From contig OZ231127.1 of assembly GCA_965153355.1 (NCBI GenBank), positions 72,664,001 to 72,728,000 of the forward strand: a DNA stretch of 64,000 nt, written 5' to 3'. The notes beneath the pieces are model-generated. The model had not been told where the DNA came from and ran no database searches. It worked only from the letters and a program-made list of their open reading frames with translations. Positions 24,425 to 38,371 of the stretch are shown here, in pieces. Source of the stretch: Flaccisagitta enflata. Taxonomy: Eukaryota > Chaetognatha > Sagittoidea > Aphragmophora. Within the stretch, counting starts at the first letter, position 1. Every line of letters starts with the position of its first letter. The translations under genes and the position numbers were made by a program.

Positions 24425-24925
24425 GAAAACAAAATGCAATAACGACATCCATGACGCCCCTCATTTTGCTTGTACAAACCTTTCATGGCGTCAATTTAAT
24501 TTTAAGTACAATATACAGAGACTGTCAATAACAATGAATTGCAGTAGGAACAAACAGTTTTTCTTATCGCGTTTCTCAGCGTTCTGCAGCTTGATTTTTA
24601 GATGCGTCCTCGCATCTCTATAAGAGGGTCTGTCCGTCCGTCTCTCCGTTACGCCTGTTCGAAAATCACTAGTATCCATCTCAAATCTCCCAACAACCCC
24701 TCCATATCATTTTTAGATGCGTCCTCGCATCTCTATAAGAGGGCCTGTCCGTCCGTTTCTCCGCTTCCCGTTCAAACTAGAATCATCTCAAATCACCTAA
24801 CAACCTCTTATCATTTTTAGATGCGTCCTCGCATCTCTATAAGAGGTCTATCCGTCTGTCTCTCCGTTGCGCCTGTTCGAAAATCACTAGTATCCATCTC
24901 AAATCACCAACAACCCCTCCCTATC

Positions 24926-24955
24926 ACTGGATTTCAGACGTGTGCTCTTCCGATC
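24926..24955 (+). other. Illumina adapter sequence embedded in the satellite
   Basis: The 30 bases here match the end of the TruSeq read-2 adapter, which I know from library chemistry, at 29 positions (for example TTCAGACGTGTGCTCTTCCG). They replace the TTTTTAGATGCGTCCTC that should start this satellite unit. This is an assembly or polishing artefact, not biology. Confidence 0.9.
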
Positions 24956-25469
24956 CGCATCTCTATAAGAGGGTCTGTCCGTCCGTCTCTCCGTTACGCC
25001 TGCTCGGAAAATCACTAGTATCCATCTCAAATCACCCAACAACCCCTCCCTTTCATTTTTAGATGCGTCCTCGCATCTCTTGAGTTACGTGAAAACATGT
25101 CCGCCCGTCTCTCCGTTACGCCTGTCTGAAAATCACTAGTATCCATCTCAAATCACCAACAACTCTCCCTTTGTCATTTTTAGATGCGCCCTCGCATCCT
25201 CTATAAGAGGGTCTGTCCGTCCGTCTCTCCGTTACGCCTGTTTGAAAATCACTAGTATCCATCTCAAATCACCCAACAACCCCCCTTTATCATTATTTTT
25301 AGATGCGTCTCGCATCTCTATAAGAGGTCTGTCCGTCCGTCTCTCCGCGTTACGCCTGTTCGAAATCACTAGTATCCATCTCAAATCACCCAACAACCCC
25401 TCCCTATCATTTTTAGATGCGTCCTCGCATCTCTATAAGAGGGTCTGTCCGTCCGTCTCTCCAAGGCTA

Positions 25470-25479
25470 CTTCCGATCT
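25470..25479 (+). other. Possible second adapter remnant
   Basis: CTTCCGATCT, the 3' end shared by both Illumina adapters, replaces the normal GTTACGCCTGTTC text of the unit. Ten bases alone could be chance; the position next to a disrupted unit makes contamination likely. Confidence 0.6.
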
Positions 25480-27470
25480 GAAAATCACTAGTATCCATCT
25501 CAAATCACCCAACAACCCTCTCCCTAACATTTTAGATGCGTCCTCGCATCTCTATAAGAGGGTCTGTCCGTCCGTATGTCCGTCTCTCCATTACGCCTGT
25601 TCGAAAATCACAAGTATCCATCTATAATCACCCAATAACCCCTCCCTAACATTTTTAGATGCGTCCTCGCATCTCTATAAGAGGGTCTGTCCGTCCGTCT
25701 CTCCGTTACGCCCTGTTCCGAAAAATCACTAGTATCCATCTCCAAATCACCCAACAACCCCTCCTGTCATTTTAGATGCGTCCTCGCATCTCTATAAGAG
25801 GGTCTGTCCGTCTGCCTTCTCCGTTACGTTTGTTCGAAAAATCACTAGGTATCCATCTCAAATCACCCAACAACTCCTCCCTATTATTTTTAGATGCGCT
25901 CGCATCTCTATAAGAGGGTCTGTCCGTCTGTCTCTCCGTTACGCCTGTTCGAAAATCACTAGACTAGTATCCATCTCAAATCACCAACCCCTCCCTATCA
26001 TTTTTAGATGCGTCCCCGCATCTCTATAAGAGGGTCTGTCCGTCCGTTTCTCCGTTACGCCTGTTCGAAAATCACTAGTATCCATCTCAAATCACCCAAC
26101 AACCCCTCCCTATCATTTTTGTGATGCGTCCGTAATCTCTATAAGAGGGTCTGTCCGTCCGCCTCTCCGTTGCGCCTGTTCGAAATCACTAGTATCCATC
26201 TCAAATCACCCAACAACTCCTCTTGTCATTTTTAGACGCGTCCTCGCATCTCTATAAGAGGTCTGTCCGTCCGTCCCCCATTCTCTCAATGCCTCGAAAA
26301 TCACTAGTATCCATCTCAAATCACCCAACAACCCCTCCCTATCATTTTTAGATGCGTCCTCGCATCTCTATAAGAGGGTCTGTCCGTCCGTCTCTCCGTT
26401 ACGCCTGTTCGAAAATCACTAGTATCCATCTCAAATCACCCAACAACCCTCTCCCTATCCTTTTAGATGCGTCCGTCTGGAACGTCAAGATCTCTATAAG
26501 AGGGTCTGTCCGTCCGTCTCTCCGTTACGCCTGTTCGAAAATCACTAGTATCCATCTCCCAAATCACCAACAACTCCCCCATTTCCCTTTTTAGATGTGT
26601 CCCCGCATCTCTATAAGAGGGTGTGTCCGTCCGTCTCTCCATTATGCCTGTTCAGAAATCACTAGTATCCATCTCAAATCACCCAACAACCCCTCCCTAT
26701 CATTTTTAGATGCGTCCTCGCATCTCTATAAGATGTGGCCTGTCCGTCCGCCTCCGCTACGCCTGTTCGAAAATCACTAGCATCTAATCTCAAATCACCA
26801 ACAACTCTCCCCTATCATTTTTATCTCCCCATCTCTATAAGAGGGTCTGTCCGTCTGTCTCTCCGTTACGCCTGTTCGAAAATCACTAGTATCCATCTCC
26901 CAAATCACCCAACAACAACCCTCCCTATCATTTTAGATGCGTCCCCGCATCTCTATAAGAGGGTCTGTCCGTCCGTCTCTGTTACGCCTGTTCGAAAATT
27001 ACTTAGTAATCCCATCTCAAATCACCCAACAACCCCCCCTTATCATTTTTAGATGCGGTCTCGCATCTCTATAAGAGGGTCTGTCCGTCTGTCCATCTGT
27101 CTCTCCATTACGCCCGTTCGAAAATCACCAGTATCCATCTCAAATCACCCAACAACCCTCTCCCTCGTCATTTTTGGGATGCGCCCCGCATCTCTATAAG
27201 AGGGTCTGTCCGTCCGTCTCCGTTACGCCTGTTCGAAAATCACTAGGTATCAGTGAAATCACCCAACAACCCCTCCCTATCATTTTTAGATGCGTCCTCG
27301 CATCTCTATAAGAGGGTCTGTCCGTCCGTCTCTCCGTTACGCCTGTTCGAAAATCACTAGTATCCATCTCAAATCACCAAACAACTAGTATCCATCTCAA
27401 ATCACCCAACAACCCCTCCCTATCATTTTAAGATGCGTCCTTGCATCTCTTGAGTTACGTGAAAACATCC

Positions 27471-28734
27471 CCCTGTATCTTTTTTTCTGACTGCCTGGAC
27501 TCTGCCCCCATCCCTCCCACCTCCAGAATTCAGTTCTTTTAATATTAGATTCTTTGAAATTGTTTGTCAATTCTCATACAAATCTGGTCTCTTACCATCA
27601 TACAGTATTGGTTCTTGTTTCTTTATGTTGTTTAAGTATTACTTCAAAGAACAAGAAATGCATATTTTGTAAATTGGTATATTCATAGAATAATGCATTC
27701 TTTAACCATAAAAGGCAATGTTAACAAAAGAAACTGCAATATGCAAGATCCATAGAATTCTTTCTACATTGAGTTAAGTAGAGGACGCATCGTTGCCCAA
27801 TTGGGCTTGTTCTTTTTCATCCTTTCACTCAGACAAGGTTTGACCCGGTAAAGAGATAAGGAGTCAAGCACCGTGAACCAGGAGAAAGGAACGCATATCA
27901 ATGTCTTAGCTGCAGACGCCTCGTGAGGCCTCGATAGTCGCTTTAAGTCTGTGTAACAACAATACAAAAAGCTGAGCTGAATTCAAATCGATGCATTTAT
28001 TCGTTTATGTTATCATCTAGTAAACATTCTCCAATAAGCCATTTGTCGTTTTCATATCAAAGGGCATTTCAAACGTCTCTTTGCCTCCGACCATCTCTAT
28101 CTGCATGGCTGCTAAATGCCTCATTGCCACTCAACTTTACACCAATATCAGACGAACGTACGGACTGATCGACACCATGTATTGTCGCGTGCATGCGACT
28201 GAAATGGCAAATATCTTCAACTATTCCAACTAACTAACCACCGAGGAAGTAGTTTACTGTTAACTAGTTGACTTCAAAACCTAAGCTACTGCCTGTCCTA
28301 CTATGCAAGATACCAGTTTGGACGAGTCTTGTATTGATCAAGGTCATGACATGCGATGCTCATCACGCCCTGCCATGCCAGTGTGAGCTTGATCCAAGTT
28401 TTACTTCCATGGAACAAGAAGCAAGGGTTGGCTAGTATTGGTTGATCCTCTCACAAAGTCTCTTGATAGACTAGTTGCAACACTAACTGCACGACCAACA
28501 GCAACACTTACCGCAACACATAATGTATCACATGCGGAAACACCAACTGCAAGACCAACTGCAAGACATACTTCAGCCCCAACGGCAACACTAACTGAAT
28601 TCACATCTGTTGTTGCCTTTTATTTTCTTTTAATCTACATACATCTCCTGTTTCCTTTTTTTTTAATCTCCTCTATGCCACTCCTTCATATTTTGGCTCT
28701 TTTCCACTTGCTTACTGTGTGCGTACTATCTATC
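27471..28734. other. Mostly unassigned sequence with a family A hairpin and a degenerate repeat
   Basis: A minus-oriented family A hairpin, GTCGCG-TGCA-TGCGAC, lies at 28194-28209 beside GACGAACGTACGGACTGA. A degenerate CAACACTAACTGCA-type repeat runs at 28475-28600 and encodes TARPTATLT-like peptide. No other gene is recognised. Confidence 0.5.
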
Positions 28735-28736
28735 TT

Positions 28737-28784
<48 letters not shown>
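28735..28784. repeat. (CTGT)n microsatellite
   Basis: Twelve or so CTGT units. Confidence 0.95.
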
Positions 28785-28785
<1 letters not shown>

Positions 28786-29003
28786 TGATAGCCGCGTGAA
28801 ACACAATCATTGACACATCGAGTAGTCGTATCGAAAGTAGATGTCGACGGCCACCAGAAATGAACCACGAGTGACATTTCAACAAATCAACTAAGAAAAG
28901 AAAATCAGAAATAATCACAATACAATATATGATGACAGACAGAGAAAATCACGAAAGATGAGATACAAATAATGAAGAGAAACTACAAATATCGCCATAT
29001 TCC

Positions 29004-30016
<1,013 letters not shown>

Positions 30017-30126
30017 TTTCCTCCACACTCGGCCACTTTTCTTCTCCTTCATTTCTCACACAGACAGTGATTCATCTTAAAGTGTGGGTTTTTTTTCGGA
30101 ACTGTATTTTCTTCCAGCACCGCCAT

Positions 30127-30723
30127 ATACTATCTAGGCGGAAAAAATCTTTCGGCCTGTTACAAAAGCGCATTCATTGGCGTAAAAATGAATACTAATC
30201 AGTTACTAATCCACAAAAGATTAGTGTGAGGTCCCCTTGACAGAATCAGGGCCACCATTTGTTGGGGAAGCATTTTGTAGGGCTTCTCGAGGTACTCTAG
30301 AGTGAAGGCTTTCATGATCTTTCTCGCGAATTTTCTTATCTCTTCTCCCCTTACATTTAGACTTATAGCTTCCAAAAGACTCATCAAATCATAGAAAAAT
30401 TGGTGACGTAAAAGAAGCCCTTCGAATTTGCAAGCAGAAAACGCAAACCGCACCTGTCTAGCTCAATGCGTTTAGAAGCAATTGAATAAAGAGTGAAGTG
30501 ATATCATCAGAATATTACATAGAAATGGCTAAAGCAAAATTAAAGTATTTTAATCAAAGTTGAATTACTTTTGAACGCACAGAGCTAGAGGGATGCGGTT
30601 TGCGTCAATCTCTTGCAAATTTGAAGAGCTTCAATTTTCTCACCGATTTTTTGATGATTGGTTGATTCTAACCTGAGATATGCATGTTAATGTGCCGAAA
30701 GATTTTTTCCGCCTAGATAGTAT
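30127..30723. mobile_element. Long palindromic MITE, P1
   Basis: Terminal inverted repeats of 30 bp match perfectly: 30127-30156 starts ATACTATCTAGGCGG and 30694-30723 ends CCGCCTAGATAGTAT. The dyad extends inwards with weaker identity (AATTGGTGACG.../...TCACCGATTTTTT, and CGCAAACCGCA/TGCGGTTTGCG). If TA is the target duplication, the true end is CTATCTAGGCGG. Length is 597 bp with no transposase frame. Inner text resembles that near 55395. Confidence 0.75.
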
Positions 30724-30812
30724 GCATTTTAACCGTCACCCTTTAGCCCTTACCTCATACACATCTAAAGACCCAATTCCCCCATTTACCCTTACCCATC
30801 TTCTCTTCAGAT

Positions 30813-31382
30813 GTACAGTATGATCCATCTCGACTGTAACATTTCATGACGGCATTACTAAAAAAGTAATAGAGATAATTTGATTCTGAAAAAAACATAT
30901 GAAAAGTAACTGCTTGGCATTTTATGAAGAAGCATTTTTCAGGATTTTCTACTAAATCTTAGTACCTTTTACATAGAATAGACTTTATAGCAAATTATAC
31001 TAAAAAGGCTATTTGTCTCTGTTTTTTTTTATAAATTGTATCCAATTGTGATTTTTTCTCATGTGTACCATGAACTAGATCAATAAGCTTTATATTTGAG
31101 ACCTAACTGACATCGAAAGCTAAAACCTATCAGAAAATTAAAGCAATCTCAAAAAAATATTTTTTTGACAAAGTGATAGAATAACATGTTTTGTATAGCA
31201 TGATTTTTGTTTAATAATATATTTAAGGGATTAGATATCCTTGAAAAGTCCTGGACACCTTTTATCATAAAATGCCAAACCAATACCTATCAGAGACTTT
31301 TTTCAGATTTGGATTATCTTTATTGGTTTTGGAGTTATGCGGTCATAAAATGTTACAATCGAGATGAATCATACTGTAGTAC
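30813..31382. mobile_element. Long palindromic MITE, P2
   Basis: The left end TACAGTATGATCCATCTCG pairs with the right end CGAGATGAATCATACTGTA. Pairing continues through GTAACATTTCATGAC and GGCATTTTATG to the interior. About 570 bp, no coding capacity, lying 90 bp from P1. Confidence 0.75.
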
Positions 31383-31722
31383 ACTCATCGGCCCTACCCC
31401 AGCACTTTGTTCATTTCCAATTCACTTCCACTCACCATCTTAAACCTCCTTGAGAGTCGCCATAGTCATGTTACATGTTATTTTGTATGAAACAGAGCAT
31501 ATTGGTGTAATATGGAAAATTTCTTTTATCAGAAAGCAAAACAGAGACTCATGAAGATGGAATAGAAGAGAAAACCGCAAAAAGTCATGGAAAGTAATGG
31601 CATCGGGCACTTATTGGTTATCAGCAAGCGTATTTATGACAGAAGTAAACGTGACATAGAAAGGCGGAAAAATGCAGCCAGGCAGAAAGAGTAACACCTG
31701 CAAATATCTATCTGCTATAAGC

Positions 31723-32350
31723 ACACTGTGCTTTTAAAATAATTCTGAGTGGAAAATCATATAACAGTGGGTTTTTATGCAGTTTTGAGTAGCATTGGGG
31801 TGTAATAACATGTAACTGGCAAAAATAAAATCATTCATCGAGCGCTTTTTGAGAAATCTACAATATGGAGAAAATTTAAGTCCATTTTCAAAACAGATTT
31901 TAGAGATTTGTACTGACTCATTATTTGATAAGATATTGTTAATCCTTGCAAAATTTCTTTTCATTTGATAGGTCGCACTAAGTGCTTTCATAAAGAAATA
32001 AGATTTTCATTTTTTGAGCTACCGTTACAAAATTACTACTTTCTATAACGGTGACTCAAAAAATAGAAATTCTAAATCTTTATAAAAATATGGAGTGCAA
32101 CCTATCAAATGAAAGGGAACTTTGCAAGGATTAATAATATATAATTAGAAAATGAGTCAATACAACTCCATAGAATCTGCATTGAAAAGAGATTTCATCT
32201 TTCCTTTTTTTGAAGATTTCTTTAAAAGCGCTCGGTGAATGATTTTATTTTTGCTAGTTATATGTTATTACACCCCAATACTACTCAAAACTGCAGAAAA
32301 ACCCACAGTTATATGATTTTCCACTCAGAATGATTTTAAAAGCACAGTGC
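31723..32350. mobile_element. Long palindromic MITE, P3
   Basis: Arms of about 300 bp meet at a very short loop near 32035 (ACCGTTAC...GTAACGGTGA type). The outer ends CTGTGCTTTTAAAAT and ATTTTAAAAGCACAG pair, followed by TCTGAGTGGAAAATCATATAAC on both arms. It would extrude as a near full-length hairpin. Confidence 0.75.
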
Positions 32351-33072
<722 letters not shown>

Positions 33073-33357
33073 TGCAGGAGAGTGAAACACTGAAAGAGAT
33101 AGTCCAAATGCCTTCACTGAAGCGTATAAAACAAGTAACGATAACCGAAAGGCAAAGAAAAGGAAAGAAAACTCAAAATAAAAGAAACGCAGGTAAAAGG
33201 GGACTGAAGAAGATAGGAAACCCGGATCTTTGAGTAGAAAACAAATCAGCAGATACGTGCAGCTGATCTTTTTTCTTTTTCTTATTTTTCATCTTTTCTC
33301 TCGTGCTAGAAGCATGGTTTAAGTAAGTCTAAAGGTCACCTACCTCTCTGTTCATCG

Positions 33358-33464
33358 TATATAGATATAGATATAGACATAAATATAGATATAGATATAG
33401 ATATAGATATAGATATAGATATAGATACAGATATAGATATAGTTATAGATATAGATATAGATAT
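33358..33464. repeat. (TATAGA)n microsatellite
   Basis: Hexanucleotide repeat ending exactly where palindrome P4 starts. A short remainder of the same repeat follows the right end of P4 (33878-33902), so P4 appears to have inserted into it. Confidence 0.85.
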
Positions 33465-33878
33465 ACTACTCGACTCACGTTTAAAGCCGCACTTTTAAAT
33501 GGCAGATAGTCATACTGAATCTCAAAATAACTAATTAAAATCTTAGACCGTTAAAAAGCTCTTGAAACGATCTTTCATTTGGCTCCAATCTGGAAATTCT
33601 AGCTTTATTTGTTTAGAAATGGCATAAGAATGAGTAAAAACATTGCCATTTTCAGTTTGCAATCCCATTGAAAAATGAGCATTTTTACAAATTAAAAGAT
33701 AACTTTGACAAGCTCAAGCTCCTAAATCGTTTGAGAGACAGATTTGGGATTGGTCTGGAATGAAAGAAAATTTGAAAATCTTTCAAATCACTTCAACAAA
33801 AAAATTGTCAAATCATTTGTTTTTCTTATCCTTGCACTCAAAATAGGGTGCGGCTTTTTTTTTTAGTCGAGTAGTAGA
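33465..33878. mobile_element. Palindromic MITE, P4
   Basis: The left end CTACTCGACT...AAAGCCGCAC pairs with the right end GTGCGGCTTT...AGTCGAGTAG. Inner arms also pair weakly (GATCTTTCATTTGGCTCCAATC against GATTGGTCTGGAATGAAAG). About 414 bp, flanked on both sides by TATAGA repeats. Related to the fragment at 52320. Confidence 0.7.
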
Positions 33879-34202
33879 TATGGATATAGATATCGATATA
33901 GATACATTTTTTATAACGGTTAGCAGTTTAGCACTGGGATGCGGAAGTGGGCGATTTTCATGCAGCTTCTACCGCTTGGCCTCCGCCTCCATTTTGTTAT
34001 TTGAATACTTTAATAGCTGAATAACCTAACCCATTTGGTCAACCGCCTCTTTATCTTCGAGGGCTAAAAACATCTGTCCTGCTTCAGGCGGGTTTCTATT
34101 AATTGCCAATGCCATGCACAATGAAAACATTCTCAATAACACACACAAACGACTAGAGCAGGATTCTAAAATACCATCACCGAATAATAGTACTCAGATG
34201 GC

Positions 34203-34388
34203 TTTTTAGTCGCGGACACGTGACTCAATAAGCAACTTTTTGGTCCGTCCGTCGGTCTGTCAATCCGTCCGTCCATCAGTCTGTCACATTTGTCCATTTC
34301 CCAAGCTTTTCGCCTTGCCGCTCCTACCAAAGTACTTGAGTAGCCCCTCCCCCTGCCCACCCAAGGTTGCCGCGTATCCGGCCTTGTT
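34203..34388 (+). mobile_element. Family A hairpin element, near-complete
   Basis: TTTTTAGTCGCGGACACGTGACT: the stem GTCGCG/CGTGAC keeps pairing through a G-T wobble (34208-34225). CCGTCCGTCGGTC follows, a middle, CCCCTGCCCACCC, and the conserved GCGTATCCGGCCTTGTT end. Confidence 0.75.
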
Positions 34389-35418
<1,030 letters not shown>

Positions 35419-35488
35419 GCGTCAGTGCTAGTCGTTTTGAGTGTCGAAATACCCATGCGCCCGCACTATTGTATATTGGTACACAGCT

Positions 35489-35507
35489 GATGATGATGAT
35501 GATGATG

Positions 35508-35580
<73 letters not shown>

Positions 35581-35630
35581 CGATGACGATGACGATGACG
35601 ATGATGATGATGATGATGATGACGATTGGT
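35489..35630. repeat. (GAT)n microsatellite with GAC variants
   Basis: Trinucleotide repeat that codes poly-Asp, poly-Met or poly-Ser/Ile depending on frame. Confidence 0.95.
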
Positions 35631-36135
35631 CCCCATGGTGACAGCAAAGAAATCTGTGGATCTGCGAATCTTCGGCTGTCAAGAAATTTGCCGGAAATTG
35701 GAGTCAAAGTTCATTTTTGTCCTCATCGTTCCGCCCTTAATCCCTCAACTCTCCTTCTTGCTGTATCGCAGTTTGTGTGTCCGTTGATCTTTCTGTCTGT
35801 CTGTTCGACTTCTTATCTATCTGTCTATATGGTTACTCGTCTGTCTGTGTGTCTGTGTGTCTGTGTGTCTGTGTGTCTGTCTGTCTGTCTTTCTGTCTTT
35901 CTGTGTGGTTATCTCTGTTTGTCTGTCCGACTGACCGTGTGCCCGTCTGTGTTTCCATTCAATTTCCGTTCGTCCATCTGTCTGTTTGTCTGTCTTTCTC
36001 TCTGTCTGTCTTTATATTTTTGGATTTCTAAGTTGCTTCTCTTTTGTCGTTGTCAATCCGCCCTTTAATCCAGTAACTTTTTTCTCTCTTTCTCTTTATT
36101 CTATTAGCCCACCTGATTGTGTGTTTGTCAGTCTA

Positions 36136-36166
<31 letters not shown>

Positions 36167-36895
36167 TTCTATCTGTCTGTTTGTCTGTCTGTCTTTCTGA
36201 TTGTTTGTCTGTGTGAATGACTGTTTGTTTGCATGTTTTGCTGTATTTTCTTTCCATCTGTTCTTTATCATTCTGCCTTACATCCTGGTCACTCCGCTTT
36301 GAATATATCAACTGTTTGTCTATCCGTCGTTGTTGTCTTCTGACTCGGACTTAATTACCTTGCGCTTAATTTGTCGACTTCCTACCTTTCCTCTTCTCTT
36401 TTGGTTGATATATCCTTCTCTCTCTTTCCTATGTGCCTGAACTGCCTGACCCTATGTCACCCTGTCTATTCTACTACACTCCTAATCCTTTAGCTGTTTG
36501 TTTATCTTACCGCGCCTAATTTCTTCTATTCATGTCACTTTCTCCATATTCCCTCTACCGTCTTCATATAAATCTGTCTTTTTGTCCTCAGCGCTCCACC
36601 CCGCTGTCCAGCTATCTGACTGTCTTTCTCACTGTCCATGTCGCTCTGCAATTCTCTTTATACTCGTGTGTGTGTCCATGGCCACTCCGACTCTCAGTTG
36701 TTGCGAGTTTTAGGTGATCCACCCTTTGAGTTCATCAGGAGCTAATTCATTTTTAATCACCGCGCTGTTATCCAGGCTGGCTTTAGATTGACCGGTGACG
36801 TACTCAATTAGCGAAAAAAACGAAATTTGCGGTGCCCGTTCCTGATGATATTAACGACGTTCGGTTGCGCCGTAAATTGCGTTCCACCTTCATGG
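35631..36895. repeat. CTGT-rich degenerate simple sequence
   Basis: Degenerate CTGTCTGT and TTTCTCTC text dominates 35760-36220, then T-rich unique sequence. Frames here read as VCLSVCLS and are not genes. Confidence 0.7.
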
Positions 36896-37136
36896 AAGAA
36901 TTTTTTGACGTCTTTTGTTTATATGTGTTTTCAAGCGGTCTATTGATTTAGGGGTAGGGGTGGGGTTAGGGTTAGGGATAGGGTTGGGATTAGTTTTAGG
37001 GTTAGGGTTAGGGGTAGGGCTAGCGTTAGGGCTAGGGTAGGTTAGGTTTTACATGCTACAGTCCGAATCAGCTCGTATTAAAGCTTCGCTCTGGCGGAGG
37101 ATTCCAAGAAAAAACAAAAGACGTCAAAAAATTCTT
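36896..37136. other. TTAGGG-like tract between 25 bp inverted repeats
   Basis: A degenerate (TTAGGG)n / (TAGGGG)n tract (about 36952-37050) is bracketed by a perfect 25 bp inverted repeat: 36896-36920 ending GACGTCTTTTGTTT, and 37112-37136 starting AAACAAAAGACGTC. The whole is about 240 bp. It could be a MITE carrying the tract, or telomeric repair sequence. Confidence 0.7.
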
Positions 37137-37562
37137 GGAAATCGCCGAATTCTCTCCTGATTCATTGACACCAATCATCTCTACAATATCACAGTTTTCA
37201 TTTCTTGCTTCAATATTTTTTTACTTATTTTTTGTTTCTTTTCCCCGCGGTATTTTTTTCATCCATTCTTCCTCTCGTTCATGCACGTCTCCCATACTGT
37301 CTTTCCTGCATCATAAATCTTTCTTTACCCGATTTCTTTTTTCCCATTATGTCTGTCCCCCGTGCTTTTTTTTCTTTTTCTTTCAAGCCACCCACCAACT
37401 GAGGGTTCAAAAGGTTCTGATATCAACGGCGAAAAAAACGGGTCCACGCGTCATGAACTCGGGACTTGGAGCCATGAAAATGCCAATATATGCCATCCCA
37501 TATTTGGACCACTTTGCTCTTTCCATCTCCGAGTTCGATTTTTCATTCTTTATCCGATTTCA

Positions 37563-37682
<120 letters not shown>

Positions 37683-37731
37683 TGAGTTCTACTACACCTT
37701 CTTTCTGACCTAGTTCCCCATTAGTTGAATA

Positions 37732-37938
37732 TTTTTAGTCGCGTGCACGCGACTCTACAACCCGCTTTGTCCGTCCGTCGGTCAGTCGGTCGGTTGGTTG
37801 GTTGGTCGGTCACATTTTACTTTTTTTCATGATTTTATTTCTTTGAGCCCACTGCTCCTCCCCTAATGGTCTAGTGACCTCAAATATGGCCCCTGCCCAC
37901 CCGCACGCGACTTTGGTAGCCGTGTATCCGGCCTTGTT
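37732..37938 (+). mobile_element. Family A hairpin element, best complete copy
   Basis: TTTTT then the perfect palindrome AGTCGCGTGCACGCGACT (37737-37754), CTACAACCCG, CCGTCCGTCGGTCAGTCGG, GGTTGGTTGGTTGG, a T-rich middle, GCCCCTGCCCACCCGCACG, and the far end GCCGTGTATCCGGCCTTGTT. About 207 bp. Immediately outside both ends are T runs. No frame; class unknown. The reverse end (hairpin then CTAAAAA) loosely recalls Helitron-type 3' ends, which is speculation. Confidence 0.75.
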
Positions 37939-38371
37939 TTTCTTCTATTCGATCTTTTCTTGACTCCTTCATCAAATCGCTCTCCACTATTTCAGATCTG
38001 GTAGTATGATACAACAGTATCCTATTGATACATAGATGATAGATACTATCTGCGGGATATTTTAAGCTCTTCCTCTCATACTTTGCTTCTTCTCGCTTGC
38101 TACAGTAAACCCCTCTCTCTTTCCGTCACACTTCTGTTTCCGTCACACTTCTGTCTCAGACATCTTCGGCTTTGCCAGAAGTTTAAAAACCCGAAACCCC
38201 CCTTATGCCACCTCCCCACACCCTTCTTTTCTTTCCTTTATCCGGATCTATAAGCTCCTAGTCCTCCTGTCTACTGATAACCGCCCCCCTCCCACCCCTA
38301 TTCCCTTATCCTCGTTGCTGTCTTTGACATTCAAGGCCTTATCAGGTCTTTCAAGCTCCAAGTCCCCCGTG
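37939..38371. other. Unassigned sequence
   Basis: C-rich towards the right; no gene recognised. Confidence 0.4.

Larger units (their letters stand above)
24594..27470 (+). repeat. ~115 bp satellite array with a hairpin in every unit
   Basis: About 25 units, mostly 103-126 bp (one gap 144), begin near 24601, 24717, 24820, 24957, 25062, 25185, 25301, 25416 and onwards to 27432. Each starts TTTTTAGATGCGTCCTCGCATC, whose stem GATGCG/CGCATC closes a TCCT loop. Then come TCTATAAGAGGGTCTG, CCGTCCGTCTCTCCG, GTTCGAAAATCACTAG and a C-rich AATCACCCAACAACCCCTCC. Start and CCGT tract match family A. Many one-base gains and losses between units suggest residual long-read error as well as true divergence. 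The short frames (MRPRISIRGSV...) have no support. Confidence 0.9.

Noticed and set aside
28438-28480. LVDPLTKSL, similar to the C-terminal LTKPL motif of Copia-type polyproteins
   Set aside because: Only nine residues match, the upstream frame closes quickly, and no integrase, RT or RNase H is nearby.
37732-37938. Family A as a Helitron
   Set aside because: A hairpin next to CTAA is suggestive, but the TC start, A/T insertion site and the normal hairpin-to-end spacing are not seen; kept only as a hypothesis.
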